Translations under genes and position numbers: made by a program
Shown: in pieces, positions 47,111-56,669 of the stretch
How the letters are laid out: each line of letters starts with the position of its first letter
Numbering within the stretch: position 1 is the stretch's first letter
Assembly (NCBI GenBank): GCA_963848825.1
Contig: CAWKFA010000002.1
Location: 620,001-684,000 of the forward strand
DNA: 64,000 nt
DNA from: CAVVSQ01 sp963848825
GTDB taxonomy: Bacteria; Planctomycetota; Planctomycetia; Gemmatales; Gemmataceae
Direction: 5' to 3'
The notes under the pieces: generated by a model
Databases searched by the model: none
Told to the model about the DNA's origin: nothing
Seen by the model: only the letters and a program-made list of their open reading frames with translations

Positions 47111-47749
47111 TCATTCTTCCTTCTCACCCATCTTCCTTGCCCCCAGTTTCAGATCGTCCTCGAGCTCCCGGCGCATGCGGTGGGCGTCTTCTCTTTTGGG
47201 GGCGCGCAGGATGGCGGCGGGATGGTAGGTTGCCATTATTCTGGCGGATAGGCCTTCTACTTCCACGAACTTGCCGCGATCTTGCGTAATGCGAAATGCA
47301 CGGCCCAGGAGCGCCTGGGCGGCGGTGGCACCCAGGCAGACGATGAGCCTGGGACGTATGACTTTGATCTCGGCCAGCAGCCAGGGCTTGCAGGCGGCGA
47401 TGTGGCGCCACTTGGGCTTTTTGTGCATGCGTCGCTTGCCCCGTTCTTCCCACTGGAAGTGCTTGACCGCGTTGGTGAGGTAGACCTGCCGGCGCTCCAG
47501 ACCAGCGGCACCAAGTGCTTCCTCGAGCAGCTTCCCGGCCGGTCCCACGAAAGGCGCCCCTTCCTGGTCCTCCCGGTCGCCAGGCATCTCGCCGACGAGC
47601 ATGACCTTGGCTTGTGAAGACCCCTGACCAAACACCGTTTGCGTGGCCTGCTTGTATAGTTCGCACCCCTCGCAAGAAGCAGCGGCCCGCCGCAGCTCAG
47701 CGAGCGTCAACCGTTGCGGCAAATAAGGTGTGGCACTATTTTCAGCCAT
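47111..47749 (-). CDS. udgX: UdgX-type uracil-DNA glycosylase
   Basis: A family 4-related iron-sulphur UDG, 212 aa. Motif 1 is GEMPGDREDQEGAPFVGP (residues 53-70). Cys26, Cys29, Cys120 and Cys138 are the expected cluster ligands. The UdgX-specific loop KRRMH sits at residues 105-109, close to the classic KRRIH, with His109 the residue that links covalently to the abasic site after uracil removal. HP of YHPAAIL (176-177) is motif 2. It converts uracil sites into protein-DNA adducts. It is adjacent to LigD, fitting a DNA-repair island. Confidence 0.92.
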   Translation of the reverse strand: MAENSATPYLPQRLTLAELRRAAASCEGCELYKQATQTVFGQGSSQAKVMLVGEMPGDREDQEGAPFVGPAGKLLEEALGAAGLERRQVYLTNAVKHFQWEERGKRRMHKKPKWRHIAACKPWLLAEIKVIRPRLIVCLGATAAQALLGRAFRITQDRGKFVEVEGLSARIMATYHPAAILRAPKREDAHRMRRELEDDLKLGARKMGEKEE

Positions 47750-47759
47750 GGCTGCCCCC

Positions 47760-49025
47760 TCATTTTTTCGGCAATGCTTGTGCCGCCAGGGTCGCTACTT
47801 CGCTACGAATCTTGCTGACATTGCCCTTGCCGCTGGGATGGACGCGGTTGCTGAGAAAGATGACGGCCGTTTTGCTCGGCGGGTCGAGCCATAGCGACGT
47901 ACCGGTAAAACCGGTGTGGCCGAAGCTTTTGCCCACGGGGAATAGCTCGCCACGATTGCTGGAATAGTCGGTGTTGACGTCCCAGCCATAGTTCCGCAGC
48001 CAGTCGTTCTTGCCACCAGGAACCGCACGCGGCGTATTCATGAGGCGCACCGTTTCAGGCGCCAGAATGCGCCGGCCACGATAACTGCCCTCCGCCAGGA
48101 TCATCTGCGCGAAAACAGCCAGATCATCGGCAGTGCTGAACAGACCGGCGTGGCCGGCGACTCCACCCATGCCGTAGGCCCGGGGATCGTGGACCTCGCC
48201 CTTCATCCAGTGGCCGCCGCGCTGCTCCGTGGGCGCCGCGCGTTCTTTTAGCTTGCCTTGCGGGTTGAACGTCGTTTCGTTCATCCCCAGGGGGTCGAAG
48301 ATGTGTTGCCTGGCGAATTGATCGAGGGGCATGCCGCTGATGCGTTCCACGATGTCTCCCAGCACGATGTAGCCGAAGGAGCTGTACGTGAATTTGGTGC
48401 CCGGCGGCGCTATGGGTTTCTGTCGATAGACGACCTCCATGGCCTGGGCACGTCCCTGTTGGTAATCGGCCACAGCATTGTTGGCGGCATGACCGCTGGT
48501 GTGCAGTAACAGTTGCTCGATGGTAATTTTGGCGCCACCGAACGGACTACCGGGCACATGATCGGCCACCAGATCTTGCAGGCGCAGTTTTCCTTTCTCA
48601 ACAAGCATCAGAATGGACACCGCGGTGGCAATCGGCTTGGTGAGGGACGCCAGGTCGAAAACAACCTCGGGCACCATCGGCATCTTCTCCGGCTCCAGGC
48701 TGCTGTTGCCGTAGGCCTTGCGAAAGACCACCTTGCCCTGGTGGACAATGACAACCACGGCGCCGGGAAGGTTTCCCTTGGCGATGGCCTGGTTGACGGC
48801 GTCGTCAATTTTGCCCAAGATTTCAGCCGACAAGCCGAGGGCTTCCGGCGCCACGACCGGCAGAGGATTGTCGGCCGCGCACGAAGCCGACGGCACCCTG
48901 CCGCCAACAAAGCCCAAAGCCACAATGGCGACGGTGAGCGGCGCGGCCAGCAGGCTCCGCCCACCGCTGGCCAGGCGCTGATTTCGCGGCGTAGTTGTCA
49001 AAGGACGCATACCATTTCCCCGCAA
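47760..49025 (-). CDS. secreted serine hydrolase of the beta-lactamase/class C family
   Basis: The Ser is in DLASLTKPIATAV (SxxK). The Tyr motif is FTYSSFGYIVLGDIVERISG (Y-S-S), and the third motif is GKSFGHTGFTGTSL. The signal peptide is LAAPLTVAIVALGFVGG, ending ASCA-AD. At ~417 aa this is the usual length of planctomycete beta-lactamase-family esterases/peptidases; resistance to beta-lactams is not implied. It begins 10 bp after UdgX on the same strand, so the two may be read together. A Met at codon 6 is an alternative start. Confidence 0.9.
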   Translation of the reverse strand: MRGNGMRPLTTTPRNQRLASGGRSLLAAPLTVAIVALGFVGGRVPSASCAADNPLPVVAPEALGLSAEILGKIDDAVNQAIAKGNLPGAVVVIVHQGKVVFRKAYGNSSLEPEKMPMVPEVVFDLASLTKPIATAVSILMLVEKGKLRLQDLVADHVPGSPFGGAKITIEQLLLHTSGHAANNAVADYQQGRAQAMEVVYRQKPIAPPGTKFTYSSFGYIVLGDIVERISGMPLDQFARQHIFDPLGMNETTFNPQGKLKERAAPTEQRGGHWMKGEVHDPRAYGMGGVAGHAGLFSTADDLAVFAQMILAEGSYRGRRILAPETVRLMNTPRAVPGGKNDWLRNYGWDVNTDYSSNRGELFPVGKSFGHTGFTGTSLWLDPPSKTAVIFLSNRVHPSGKGNVSKIRSEVATLAAQALPKK

Positions 49026-49100
49026 GATGAGATTTTATCCGGCGCGATTGTAGACGGTCCCGCGTCAAGCGGGAAAGGAAATGATGCCCGTACCGAGGTT

Positions 49101-50009
49101 TCAGCCTCCCCAGCTTGCACGAGCGATTTCAACCAGCAAGATGACCAAAAGGCCGATGCTAATGATGGCGTTGACGTGAAAGAAGGCCAGGTTAACGCGG
49201 GCAAGGTTGTGAGGAGTGACCAGGGAATGCTCATAGAGAAGGAGGCCGGCGATCAAGACGAGACCGCCAACATAAATTGCGCCCAGCGGGGGTGAGGCGG
49301 CAAAATAAAGTGCCACGAGCAGGCCTAACATGGCGAGATGACAGGCAAAAGCGAGACGGAGCGCGGCGGCGACTCCCAGGCGGGCGGGAATACTATGAAG
49401 GCGAGCTTGCCGGTCAAAGTCGGCGTCCTGGCAAGCATAAATGATGTCGAAGCCGGCCACCCACGCCAGGACTGCCAGGCCCAGGATGACGGGAGCAAGC
49501 AAATCCACCGGGCCGCGAATGGCGATCCAGGCCGCCAGGGGTGCGAGCATGAGCGAAGCGCCAAGCCAAAAATGCGCCAGCGAAGTGAAGCGCTTGGTCC
49601 ATGAATAAGCGCACACGAAAAGAAGCACCGGCACGGCGAGCATGAGCGGCCAGGGGTTCGCCGGCACGGCCAACAGAAAAAGACCGGTGCTCGCGATAAA
49701 ACCAGCGCAGCAAACGATGGTAAATATCCACACCGTTCGCGCGGTCAAAAGTCGGGCGGGCAGGTGCCTGCCGGCAGTGCGCGGGTTGGCGGCGTCGATA
49801 TGACGATCGGCGAGTCGGTTGATCGCCATGGCGGCGCTGCGGGCGAAAATCATGCACAGGAGGATGCCCGCGAGTTCAAGCCATTGAAAAACTTGCTTGG
49901 TGTACCACGCGAGAACAGCGCGAAACAGCGCGAATGGCAGGGCGAAGAGCGTATGACTGAAACGAATCAGTTCCAGGAATCGTCGCGCACTTTGAGTCAC
50001 TCCCACCAT
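49101..50009 (-). CDS. UbiA-family prenyltransferase (menaquinone or ubiquinone path)
   Basis: The 302-aa protein has eight to nine membrane segments and both Asp-rich motifs: NRLADRHIDAANPRTAGR and YACQDADFDRQARLHSIPAR. It transfers a polyprenyl chain to an aromatic acid. In bacteria with the futalosine route, the short homologue MqnP acts on the naphthoate precursor of menaquinone; the GRHLPAR stretch fits MqnP/UbiA equally well. It is followed by the small HhH gene without any other quinone gene. Confidence 0.88.
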   Translation of the reverse strand: MVGVTQSARRFLELIRFSHTLFALPFALFRAVLAWYTKQVFQWLELAGILLCMIFARSAAMAINRLADRHIDAANPRTAGRHLPARLLTARTVWIFTIVCCAGFIASTGLFLLAVPANPWPLMLAVPVLLFVCAYSWTKRFTSLAHFWLGASLMLAPLAAWIAIRGPVDLLAPVILGLAVLAWVAGFDIIYACQDADFDRQARLHSIPARLGVAAALRLAFACHLAMLGLLVALYFAASPPLGAIYVGGLVLIAGLLLYEHSLVTPHNLARVNLAFFHVNAIISIGLLVILLVEIARASWGG

Positions 50010-50018
50010 TCACTTGTT

Positions 50019-50261
50019 CTATTCAACGGTTTCGCCGCGCAACCATTTTTCGATGGTGCGCGATAAGCTACGCCCAATGTTGGGAAGGTCCGCCAGCACC
50101 TTTTGCCCACCCGTCTCAAGCAAGCTGTCAACGGGACAATCCAATCCCAAAATCGTTTCGGCAGCCCGCCGATAGGCGCGCACCCGGAAAAGACTGGCGC
50201 GTTCCGCTTCGAGATGATGTGCTTTGGCCGCCAGACGAGCCGCAAGAGTTCTGTTGTCCAT
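50019..50261 (-). CDS. small helix-hairpin-helix protein resembling the N-terminus of family X polymerases
   Basis: The 80-aa product has the pattern of the 8-kDa domain of DNA polymerase X/PHP-type repair enzymes: MDNRTLAARLAAKAHHLEAE, FRVRAYRRAAETILGL, then ADLPNIGRSLSRTIEKWLRG, which is a helix-hairpin-helix. The catalytic domains of a full protein are missing and the ORF ends cleanly. It may be a stand-alone DNA-binding module. Confidence 0.75.
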   Translation of the reverse strand: MDNRTLAARLAAKAHHLEAERASLFRVRAYRRAAETILGLDCPVDSLLETGGQKVLADLPNIGRSLSRTIEKWLRGETVE

Positions 50262-50493
50262 TTTTTGGCACCTCCACCATCATTATACATATGTACACTC
50301 TCAATACAAGCATGTAGATGACGTGGCACCACGTTCGCCGCCCGAACGAGCGGCATTTTTTCGCATTCTTACCCACATTCCGTAAAGCTCCTGATCGCCG
50401 TTCATACGCTATAACTAGTGGTTTTTTCCAGGAACCCAACTTGACGGGAAACGCGTATCTTCGTTAACTTACACGCGTTCCCTGGGGCCAAAT

Positions 50494-51237
50494 ATGGCGG
50501 CAATCGAGCTTCTGGGCCTCGGCAAGGTTTATGAAAATGGGGCCTGCGCCCTGTTGGACTGTGACCTGGCTGTCGCTTCGGGAGAATGGCTGGCACTGGT
50601 CGGCGTCTCGGGCGGCGGCAAGACCACGGCGCTGCGTCTCATCGCCGGCCTGGATGAGCCAAGCGCGGGGACGATACGCATTGGCGGCAAGGTAATGAAT
50701 GGCATGCCGCCGGCCCAGCGAAACGTCGCCATGGTTTTTCAGCGCCCGGCGCTTTTTCCCAACAGGACCGTGCGCGAGAATTTGGCCTTTGGTCTGCGCC
50801 TGCGGCACGGATTTTTTAGCAGGAGATCGCGGAGTTATCGAACGCTGGAGACCGATGGTGTCGAACAGGTGGCGCGTTGCCTGCACATCGAGCACCTCCT
50901 TGAGCGAAGGCCCGGGCAGTTATCCGGGGGAGAACAACAGCGCGTGGCGCTGGGGAGGGCACTGGTTCGCCGGACGGACGTGGGACTCCTGGATGAACCG
51001 CTTGGGCACCTCGATGTCAGCCTGCGCCTGAAATTAAGACGGGAGTTGCCCTTGCTCCGAAGCAGGTTTCCCGCCACAATGATAATAGTAACTCACGACC
51101 CTGCCGAGGCCATGGCGCTGGGAGACCGCATTGCGGTGCTTCATGAGGGGAAGGTCTTGCAAATAGATCGCCCCGAGATCATCCGCCGGAACCCGCGCAA
51201 CGCCTTTGTGGCGGAGTTTTTTGCAAGTAGCGTCTGA
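50494..51237 (+). CDS. ABC transporter ATP-binding protein
   Basis: The 247-aa nucleotide-binding subunit has Walker A GVSGGGKTTALRL, Q-loop VFQRPALFPN, signature LSGGEQQRVALGRAL, Walker B GLLDEP and H-loop IIVTHDP. The C-terminal GRNxxxAFVAEFF resembles the sugar/polyamine/iron importer type. No permease or binding protein is next to it, so it probably serves a remote permease. Confidence 0.9.
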   Translation: MAAIELLGLGKVYENGACALLDCDLAVASGEWLALVGVSGGGKTTALRLIAGLDEPSAGTIRIGGKVMNGMPPAQRNVAMVFQRPALFPNRTVRENLAFGLRLRHGFFSRRSRSYRTLETDGVEQVARCLHIEHLLERRPGQLSGGEQQRVALGRALVRRTDVGLLDEPLGHLDVSLRLKLRRELPLLRSRFPATMIIVTHDPAEAMALGDRIAVLHEGKVLQIDRPEIIRRNPRNAFVAEFFASSV

Positions 51238-51368
51238 GGGAATGCGCCAGCCGCATGTTCAGCCGCGCTTTGCCGAGGAATTGAAATGGTCCAGCAGCCC
51301 GCGAAATCACGGAATTACCTGGTTTAGGCGGGAGTGGTGCGTTCCAGCGCGTTGCGCGCGGAGGCATC

Positions 51369-51397
51369 CAAAAGTGGGCCCGGCCCACTTTTTTTTG
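51369..51397 (+). terminator. intrinsic terminator
   Basis: aaaagtgggcccggcccact and a run of eight Ts form a strong stem with a T-tail, followed by a second small hairpin (ggcctttcgtaaaggcc, 51404-51420). It probably ends the ABC ATPase message ahead of the nusA operon; it could also act as a leader attenuator. Confidence 0.85.
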
Positions 51398-51494
51398 TTT
51401 TCAGGCCTTTCGTAAAGGCCAGAAGTTATTTCGTCGCTCGCCCCCGCGCTGCCGTGGCAATCGGGCAAGAGACGCTGTGAATGAGGTTGCGATA

Positions 51495-52913
51495 ATGAAA
51501 GGTTCCGACCTGTTGCGCATCGTGGACCAGATGCACCACGAGAAGAATATCGACCGCGATATCATTTTCGAAGGCATCGAGGCAGCTTTGCAGCTGGCGA
51601 CGCAGAAAAAATTCGGCGAGGAATCCGGCGTCATTGTGACCATTGATCGCGATTCCGGCGAGATCAATGCTCTCAAAGGTGAGGAAAAGATTGATCCCGC
51701 GGAATTGGGCCGCATCGCCGCCCAGAGCGCCAAGCAGGTCATGATCCAAAAGATACGCGAAGCCGAATGCAACGCGGTGTTCGATGAATACGCCGCCATG
51801 AAAGGGGACCTGGTGCACGGCCCCATTGCCCGTCATGAGGGCGGGGCGGCCATTGTGACCCTCGGCAAGGCGGAATCGATTTTACCGCGTAGCGAACAAA
51901 TACCGGGGGAATCGCATCATATCAGCGAGCGCATCAAGGCGGTCATCCTCGACGTCCGCAAGGTCGGGCACCGGGTGAAGATCATCCTGTCGCGCACGCA
52001 CCCGGACTTCGTGCGTCGTCTTTTCGAAAACGAGATTCCGGAAATAGCGGACCGCACCATTGAAATCAAGGCGCTGGCGCGTGAAGCGGGCTACCGGGCC
52101 AAGATTGCCGTGTCGAGTATCGACTTGAAGGTTGATTGCGTCTGCGCCTGCGTCGGCGTGCGCGGCTCGCGCATCAAAAATGTCGTGGATGAGCTGGGTG
52201 GCGAGCGCATCGATATTGTCCGCTGGAACGACTCGCTGCAGGTGATGATCCCCAATGCCCTGCAGCCAGCCCAGATCGAGGAAGTCTTTCTCTATCCGCG
52301 CCTGGGCCGAGCCATCGTGCTCGTTAAAGAGGATCAACTATCGCTCGCCATCGGCCGGCGTGGGCAAAACGTCCGCCTGGCGAGCAAGCTGGTGGGCTGG
52401 GACATCGAAATCATGACGCTCGACGAACTCAACGAGAGTATCGAGCGCGCCGTCGGCTGGTTCAACCAGATACCCGGCGTTTCCGAGGAAATGGCGGAGG
52501 CCTTTATCGAAGAAGGCTTCCTGTCCTATGACGATTTGACCTTCATGGAGCCCGCCCAGCTCGGCGAGCTTTCCGGCCTGCCAGAGGACCAGGCCGAGGA
52601 AGTCATTGCCTTTGCCGAGGAAGCGGCCCTACGGGTGGAAGAAGAAGTCGAAGCCGCCAAGCTGGAGGCCGCCGAGAACCCGCCCGAAGCGCGGGCCGAT
52701 GGTGCACCCAAGCCGGCGAGCGCCGCGTCGCATTTGTTCAAGGAAGCCACGGAATCCGGCAACGAGCCCAAGCCCACCGTGGAAAGCATCTTTGGCCCCG
52801 ACAGCCAGGAGACATCCGCGGCGGACGAGGAACCCAAGATCAGCGCGGAAGAAATATTTGGTGATGGTCCGGCCCCTGAGCCGGAGGTGGAGGCCGAGAA
52901 GGCCCCCGAATAG
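51495..52913 (+). CDS. nusA: transcription termination/antitermination factor NusA
   Basis: NusA binds RNA polymerase and RNA to control pausing, termination and antitermination. N-terminal domain: GSDLLRIVDQMHHEKNIDRD. S1 is around DEYAAMKGDLVHGPIARHEG. The KH region is SIDLKVDCVCACVGVRGSRI and EDQLSLAIGRRGQNVRLASK. A helix-hairpin-helix tail (VSEEMAEAFIEEGFLSYDDL) and an acidic end follow. The ATG at 51495 follows a GAGG; a GTG at 51477 is also in frame. It opens the usual nusA-infB operon, but rimP, its common upstream neighbour, is absent here. Confidence 0.96.
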   Translation: MKGSDLLRIVDQMHHEKNIDRDIIFEGIEAALQLATQKKFGEESGVIVTIDRDSGEINALKGEEKIDPAELGRIAAQSAKQVMIQKIREAECNAVFDEYAAMKGDLVHGPIARHEGGAAIVTLGKAESILPRSEQIPGESHHISERIKAVILDVRKVGHRVKIILSRTHPDFVRRLFENEIPEIADRTIEIKALAREAGYRAKIAVSSIDLKVDCVCACVGVRGSRIKNVVDELGGERIDIVRWNDSLQVMIPNALQPAQIEEVFLYPRLGRAIVLVKEDQLSLAIGRRGQNVRLASKLVGWDIEIMTLDELNESIERAVGWFNQIPGVSEEMAEAFIEEGFLSYDDLTFMEPAQLGELSGLPEDQAEEVIAFAEEAALRVEEEVEAAKLEAAENPPEARADGAPKPASAASHLFKEATESGNEPKPTVESIFGPDSQETSAADEEPKISAEEIFGDGPAPEPEVEAEKAPE

Positions 52914-53015
52914 AATAACGACACGGAAGATAGAGCGTACGAAACACGAGTAAGACGGCACGGCGGTCGCCTGGAAAATGCAATGGTTTTAGGAACCTCA
53001 CTTGAGGAGCAGCGC

Positions 53016-55833
53016 TTGCAAAAAGAAAGAGTGCGAGTCTACGCCTTGGCGCGGGAATTGGACGTGGAAAGCAAGGACTTGCTTGACCTATGCAGGCAAG
53101 CCGGCTTTGACGTCAAGAACCAGCTCAGCAACCTGGAAACGGAGCAGGTGGCGACGCTCAAGGAACTGATCAAGCGTGGCTCAAAGCCCGCGGCACCGCC
53201 CGCCGCGCCGCCACGGCCCAATGTCGCCGCGCCTTTGCCCGAAGTCGGCAAGGCGATGCCTAATTTGGCGACCCGGCCACGTCGCGAGGTCGAAGCGCCC
53301 GCGCGCCGACGCCGCCTGTCGAAGTTCCGGCGGCCAAGATCGTCGACAAGCCCGTCGAGGCGCCGACCCACGTCCCGGTCGAAGAAAATGTCCCCGCTGT
53401 CCCGCAAGCACCTGCTGCCGCGACTGTCGAAAAGACTGTGCCAGCAGCGCCGCCGACGCCCGGCACCATCGCCGCGGAAGCAGCGCCCAAGCCGCCCGAA
53501 GCACGGCCAACCGCGCCGGTGCCGCCACCCAGCAGAACGCCGATGAACTTGCCCTCGACTCCCGCGACGAAGAACCCGCCCAATCTCAGCTCCGGACGCT
53601 CGGGCACGTTGCGGCCGCCTACCAAAAAACCGATCATGCATTCCGGCTTCGGCTCCATCGCGGTGCCGCCGCCCCCGCTCCGGCCGATGAAAGCGCCGAT
53701 CAAAAAGGTCGAAGCGGTACAACAGCCCATCGGCCGCCTGACCCAGGAACAACTCGGCGGTGGCAAGCCAATTCGTCCCGAAGATACGGTTCGACCTCCA
53801 GGGCCCGTCGGCGATGTGCCGTACACCGAGGAAGAAGACGACGGCAAGGGGGGCAAGGGCAAGAAACCACCCGGTGGCGGCGTGGTGGGTCGTGACAAAC
53901 GCAAGGTAGCGCGCAACAAGCGCGCCGAAGAGCGTAAAGGCCACAAGGAAGAGGTCGTCGTCGCGGCCGGCGGCAAACTGAAAATTCTCGATGACGATCG
54001 CCCCCAGCCGGGCCATAAGCTGCGCAAAACCAAGCACCGCCAGGCCACCGCCCCGCGCTTGAGCGTTTTGGAGTTGACGCCCCCCATTACGGTACGTGCT
54101 CTTTCCGAAGTACTCGGCAAGCGATCGGTCGAATTGCTGTTCAAACTGCGCGATCATGGAGCGGCGCCGAACACCACCATCAACTCGATCGTCGAGGTGC
54201 CCGTCGCGGAAATGCTCGCCCTCGAATATGGGATCGAAATACTTTTCAAAAAACCGGCCGACCAGGAAGAGGAGCAGCTCGCCACCTTTGGTCAGGTCGA
54301 CAAACCCGAAGACCTGGTCCCCCGCCCCCGATCGTGACCATCATGGGCCACGTCGATCACGGCAAAACCTCCCTGCTGGACAAGATTCGGGAGAGCAACG
54401 TGGTCGCCACGGAAGCGGGCGGCATCACGCAAGTCATTCGCGCCTGGCGTGTCGATCATGGCGGCCGGCCCGTGACGTTTCTCGATACTCCCGGCCATGA
54501 GGCCTTCACGAAGATGCGGGCTCGCGGTGCCCAGGTGACCGATATCGCCGTCATCGTGGTGGCAGCCGACGACGGCGTCATGCCCCAGACGGAAGAAGCG
54601 ATCAACCACGCCAAGGCAGCCGGCGTATCGCTCGTCGTCGCCATCAACAAAGTGGACCTGCCCAGCGCCAACGTCAATAAGACGCGCCAGCAGCTCTATA
54701 GCCTGAATGTGTTGCCCGACAATATGGGCGGCGACGCTCCCTTTGTCGAGACCAGCGCCGCCACCGGCAAGGGCATCGAGGAATTGCTCGATCAGCTATC
54801 CCTGGTGGCCGAGCTCAAGGAACTCAAGGCCAATCCAAACAAACCCGGGCGCGGCACCTGCCTGGAAGCCATGCTCAGCGAAGGGGAAGGCGTTCGCGCT
54901 ACCGTCCTCGTTCGGGAAGGCACCCTGCGGCGCGGCGACGTGGTCCTCTGCGGCGCGGCCTATGGGCGTGTTCGCCAAATGTACGACGACCTCGGCCGGC
55001 CTATTCAGGAAGCCGGCCCCAGCGTCCCTGCCCGTATCACGGGCCTGGACGATGTGCCAAACGCCGACGATCCCTTCTACGTAATGCCCGACCTGGCCAT
55101 GGCGCGCTCGATTGCCGAGACGCGCAAGGGCAAACAGCAAGAGGCGGCCCTCCACAAACGCACGCCGCTGACGCTGGAAAACCTGAACGATGCCAAGATC
55201 GCGGAACTGAAGGTCGTTCTCAAGGCCGATTTCCGCGGCTCCATCGAGGCCATCCGCAAGGAGCTGGAAAAGCTGCAGCACGAGGAAGTTCGCGTGCGCG
55301 TTCTTGAGGCGGGCATGGGCGCCATCACCGAAAACGACGTTTGGCTGGCCCTGACTTCACCCGAAGATACACTCATCGTTGGCTTTAATGTCGTGCCCGA
55401 CGATCGCGCCCTGGCCCTCGCCGAAGAAAAGGGCATCAAGATCCAGGAATACGACATCATTTACAACCTGACGAACGATATTCGGGCCGCTCTGGAAGGC
55501 AAGCTGAAGCCACGCGAGGAGGTCGTCCATCTCGGTCGGGCCGTCGTTCGCGATACTTTCAAAATCAGCCGCGTCGGCACCATCGCCGGCTGCTATGTCA
55601 CACAGGGCACCATCAAACGCAATTCGAAGGTGCGTTTGATTCGCGAAGGCCTGGTGATCTATCCGCCGAGCGACCGCACCGCGGGCCTGGAGTCCTTGAA
55701 ACGTTTCAAGGAAGATGTCGCCGAGGTGCGGGAAGGCTTTGAATGCGGCATCAATATTGCCGGTTACGATGACGTCAAGGTGGGGGACGTGATCGAGGCC
55801 TTCCGCATCGACCAGATTCAGCGAACGCTCTAA
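53016..55833 (+). CDS. infB: translation initiation factor IF-2, two frame breaks
   Basis: IF-2 is an essential GTPase that delivers initiator tRNA. I start it at TTG 53016, since GAGGAG lies six bases upstream and LQKERVRVYALARELDVESK is the conserved N-domain. Frame shifts occur near 53330 in the Pro/Ala-rich linker and near 54330, where a missing C in a run of Cs stops the second frame just before IVTIMGHVDHGKTSLLDKIR (G1). G2 is GGITQVIRAW, G3 is DTPGHEAF and G4 is NKVDL. Domains II to IV run to the end (DVIEAFRIDQIQRTL). Because the gene is essential, these breaks are likely sequence errors. Confidence 0.95.
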
Positions 55834-55847
55834 AGCGACGCTCTAAC

Positions 55848-55948
55848 AGCCCGTTGAAAAAGGGGTCAGACCCCCTTGAAGCGAACAGAGTTTTCAACGT
55901 TTTTGCAGGGTACTGAAGGGGTCTGACCCCTTTTTCAACGGGCTGCTA
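55848..55948. repeat. REP-like hairpin after infB
   Basis: Full-length standard copy: acagcccgttgaaaaagggg, core, gaagcgaacagagttttcaa, complementary core and caacgggctgct. It lies between infB and the DUF503 gene of the same operon. Confidence 0.9.
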
Positions 55949-55970
55949 ACATGGTTCATCGGCCGCCGCC

Positions 55971-56249
55971 ATGATTATCGGCACGCTAAAAGTTCGTTTT
56001 TTGCTTCGCGAGGCCCGCACCCTCAAGGACAAAAGACAGGTCGTCAAAAGCATCAAGGACAAGCTGCAGAACAGCTTCAACGTGTCGGTGGTGGAGGTGG
56101 ACTCCCTGGATGATCCACGCATCGGCGTGCTGGGTTTCGCCATGGTGGGCAACGAGGCGCATCCGCTCAAAATCGCGCTCGGCCGGATTGTCGAGGCCTT
56201 GCGGGTGCATCCCGTGGCCGAACTCGTGGATCATGAGATCGACGTATAA
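55971..56249 (+). CDS. DUF503-family protein
   Basis: The 92-aa protein is a recognisable DUF503 member: MIIGTLKVRFLLREARTLKD, KRQVVKSIKDKLQNSFNVSV, EVDSLDDPRIGVLGFAMVGN. It sits between infB and rbfA, its common position in bacterial translation operons. The family function is not established; a role in ribosome assembly is guessed from context. Confidence 0.93.
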   Translation: MIIGTLKVRFLLREARTLKDKRQVVKSIKDKLQNSFNVSVVEVDSLDDPRIGVLGFAMVGNEAHPLKIALGRIVEALRVHPVAELVDHEIDV

Positions 56250-56261
56250 AGCAGGTTCCGT

Positions 56262-56669
56262 ATGAAAACACATCGCCTGGCCCGTGTTTCTGAAATCGTC
56301 CGCGAGGTCGCGGCGGAAACGATTCTGTTCGAGCTTTCCGATCCCCGCATCAAGGGGGTAACGGTGACGCGAACGGAAGTGGCCGCCGATCTGCAACACG
56401 CCAAGGTTTTCGTGTCGCTGATGGGCACCAAGAAAGAACAGGATTTATGCCTGCACGGGTTGCGTCACTCGGCGGGGTTCGTTCAGGCCAAGTTGGCCAC
56501 GCGGCTCAAAACCCGCTACACCCCGGTCATCCACTTTATCGTGGATGAAGGGGTTAAAAAGAGCATCGAAGTGACGCGCCTCATCAATGAGGCCCTGGCT
56601 CAGTCTCGTCCAGAGCCTGAGAAGCAGTCCGCTGAAGGAACGGCAGACGGGGAGACGGAGGAAGGATGA
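56262..56669 (+). CDS. rbfA: ribosome-binding factor A
   Basis: RbfA is a KH-type protein that matures the 30S subunit. Conserved signatures: HRLARVSEIVREVAAETILF, LSDPRIKGVTVTRTEVAADL, QHAKVFVSLMG, then VHFIVDEGVKKSIEVTRLIN near the end. The length (135 aa) is normal. The stop overlaps the possible start of the endonuclease III gene as ATGA. Confidence 0.95.
   Translation: MKTHRLARVSEIVREVAAETILFELSDPRIKGVTVTRTEVAADLQHAKVFVSLMGTKKEQDLCLHGLRHSAGFVQAKLATRLKTRYTPVIHFIVDEGVKKSIEVTRLINEALAQSRPEPEKQSAEGTADGETEEG

Noticed and set aside
47760..49025. Antibiotic-resistance beta-lactamase
   Set aside because: The class C-like fold is shared by many esterases and peptidases; the motifs alone do not show beta-lactam cleavage.
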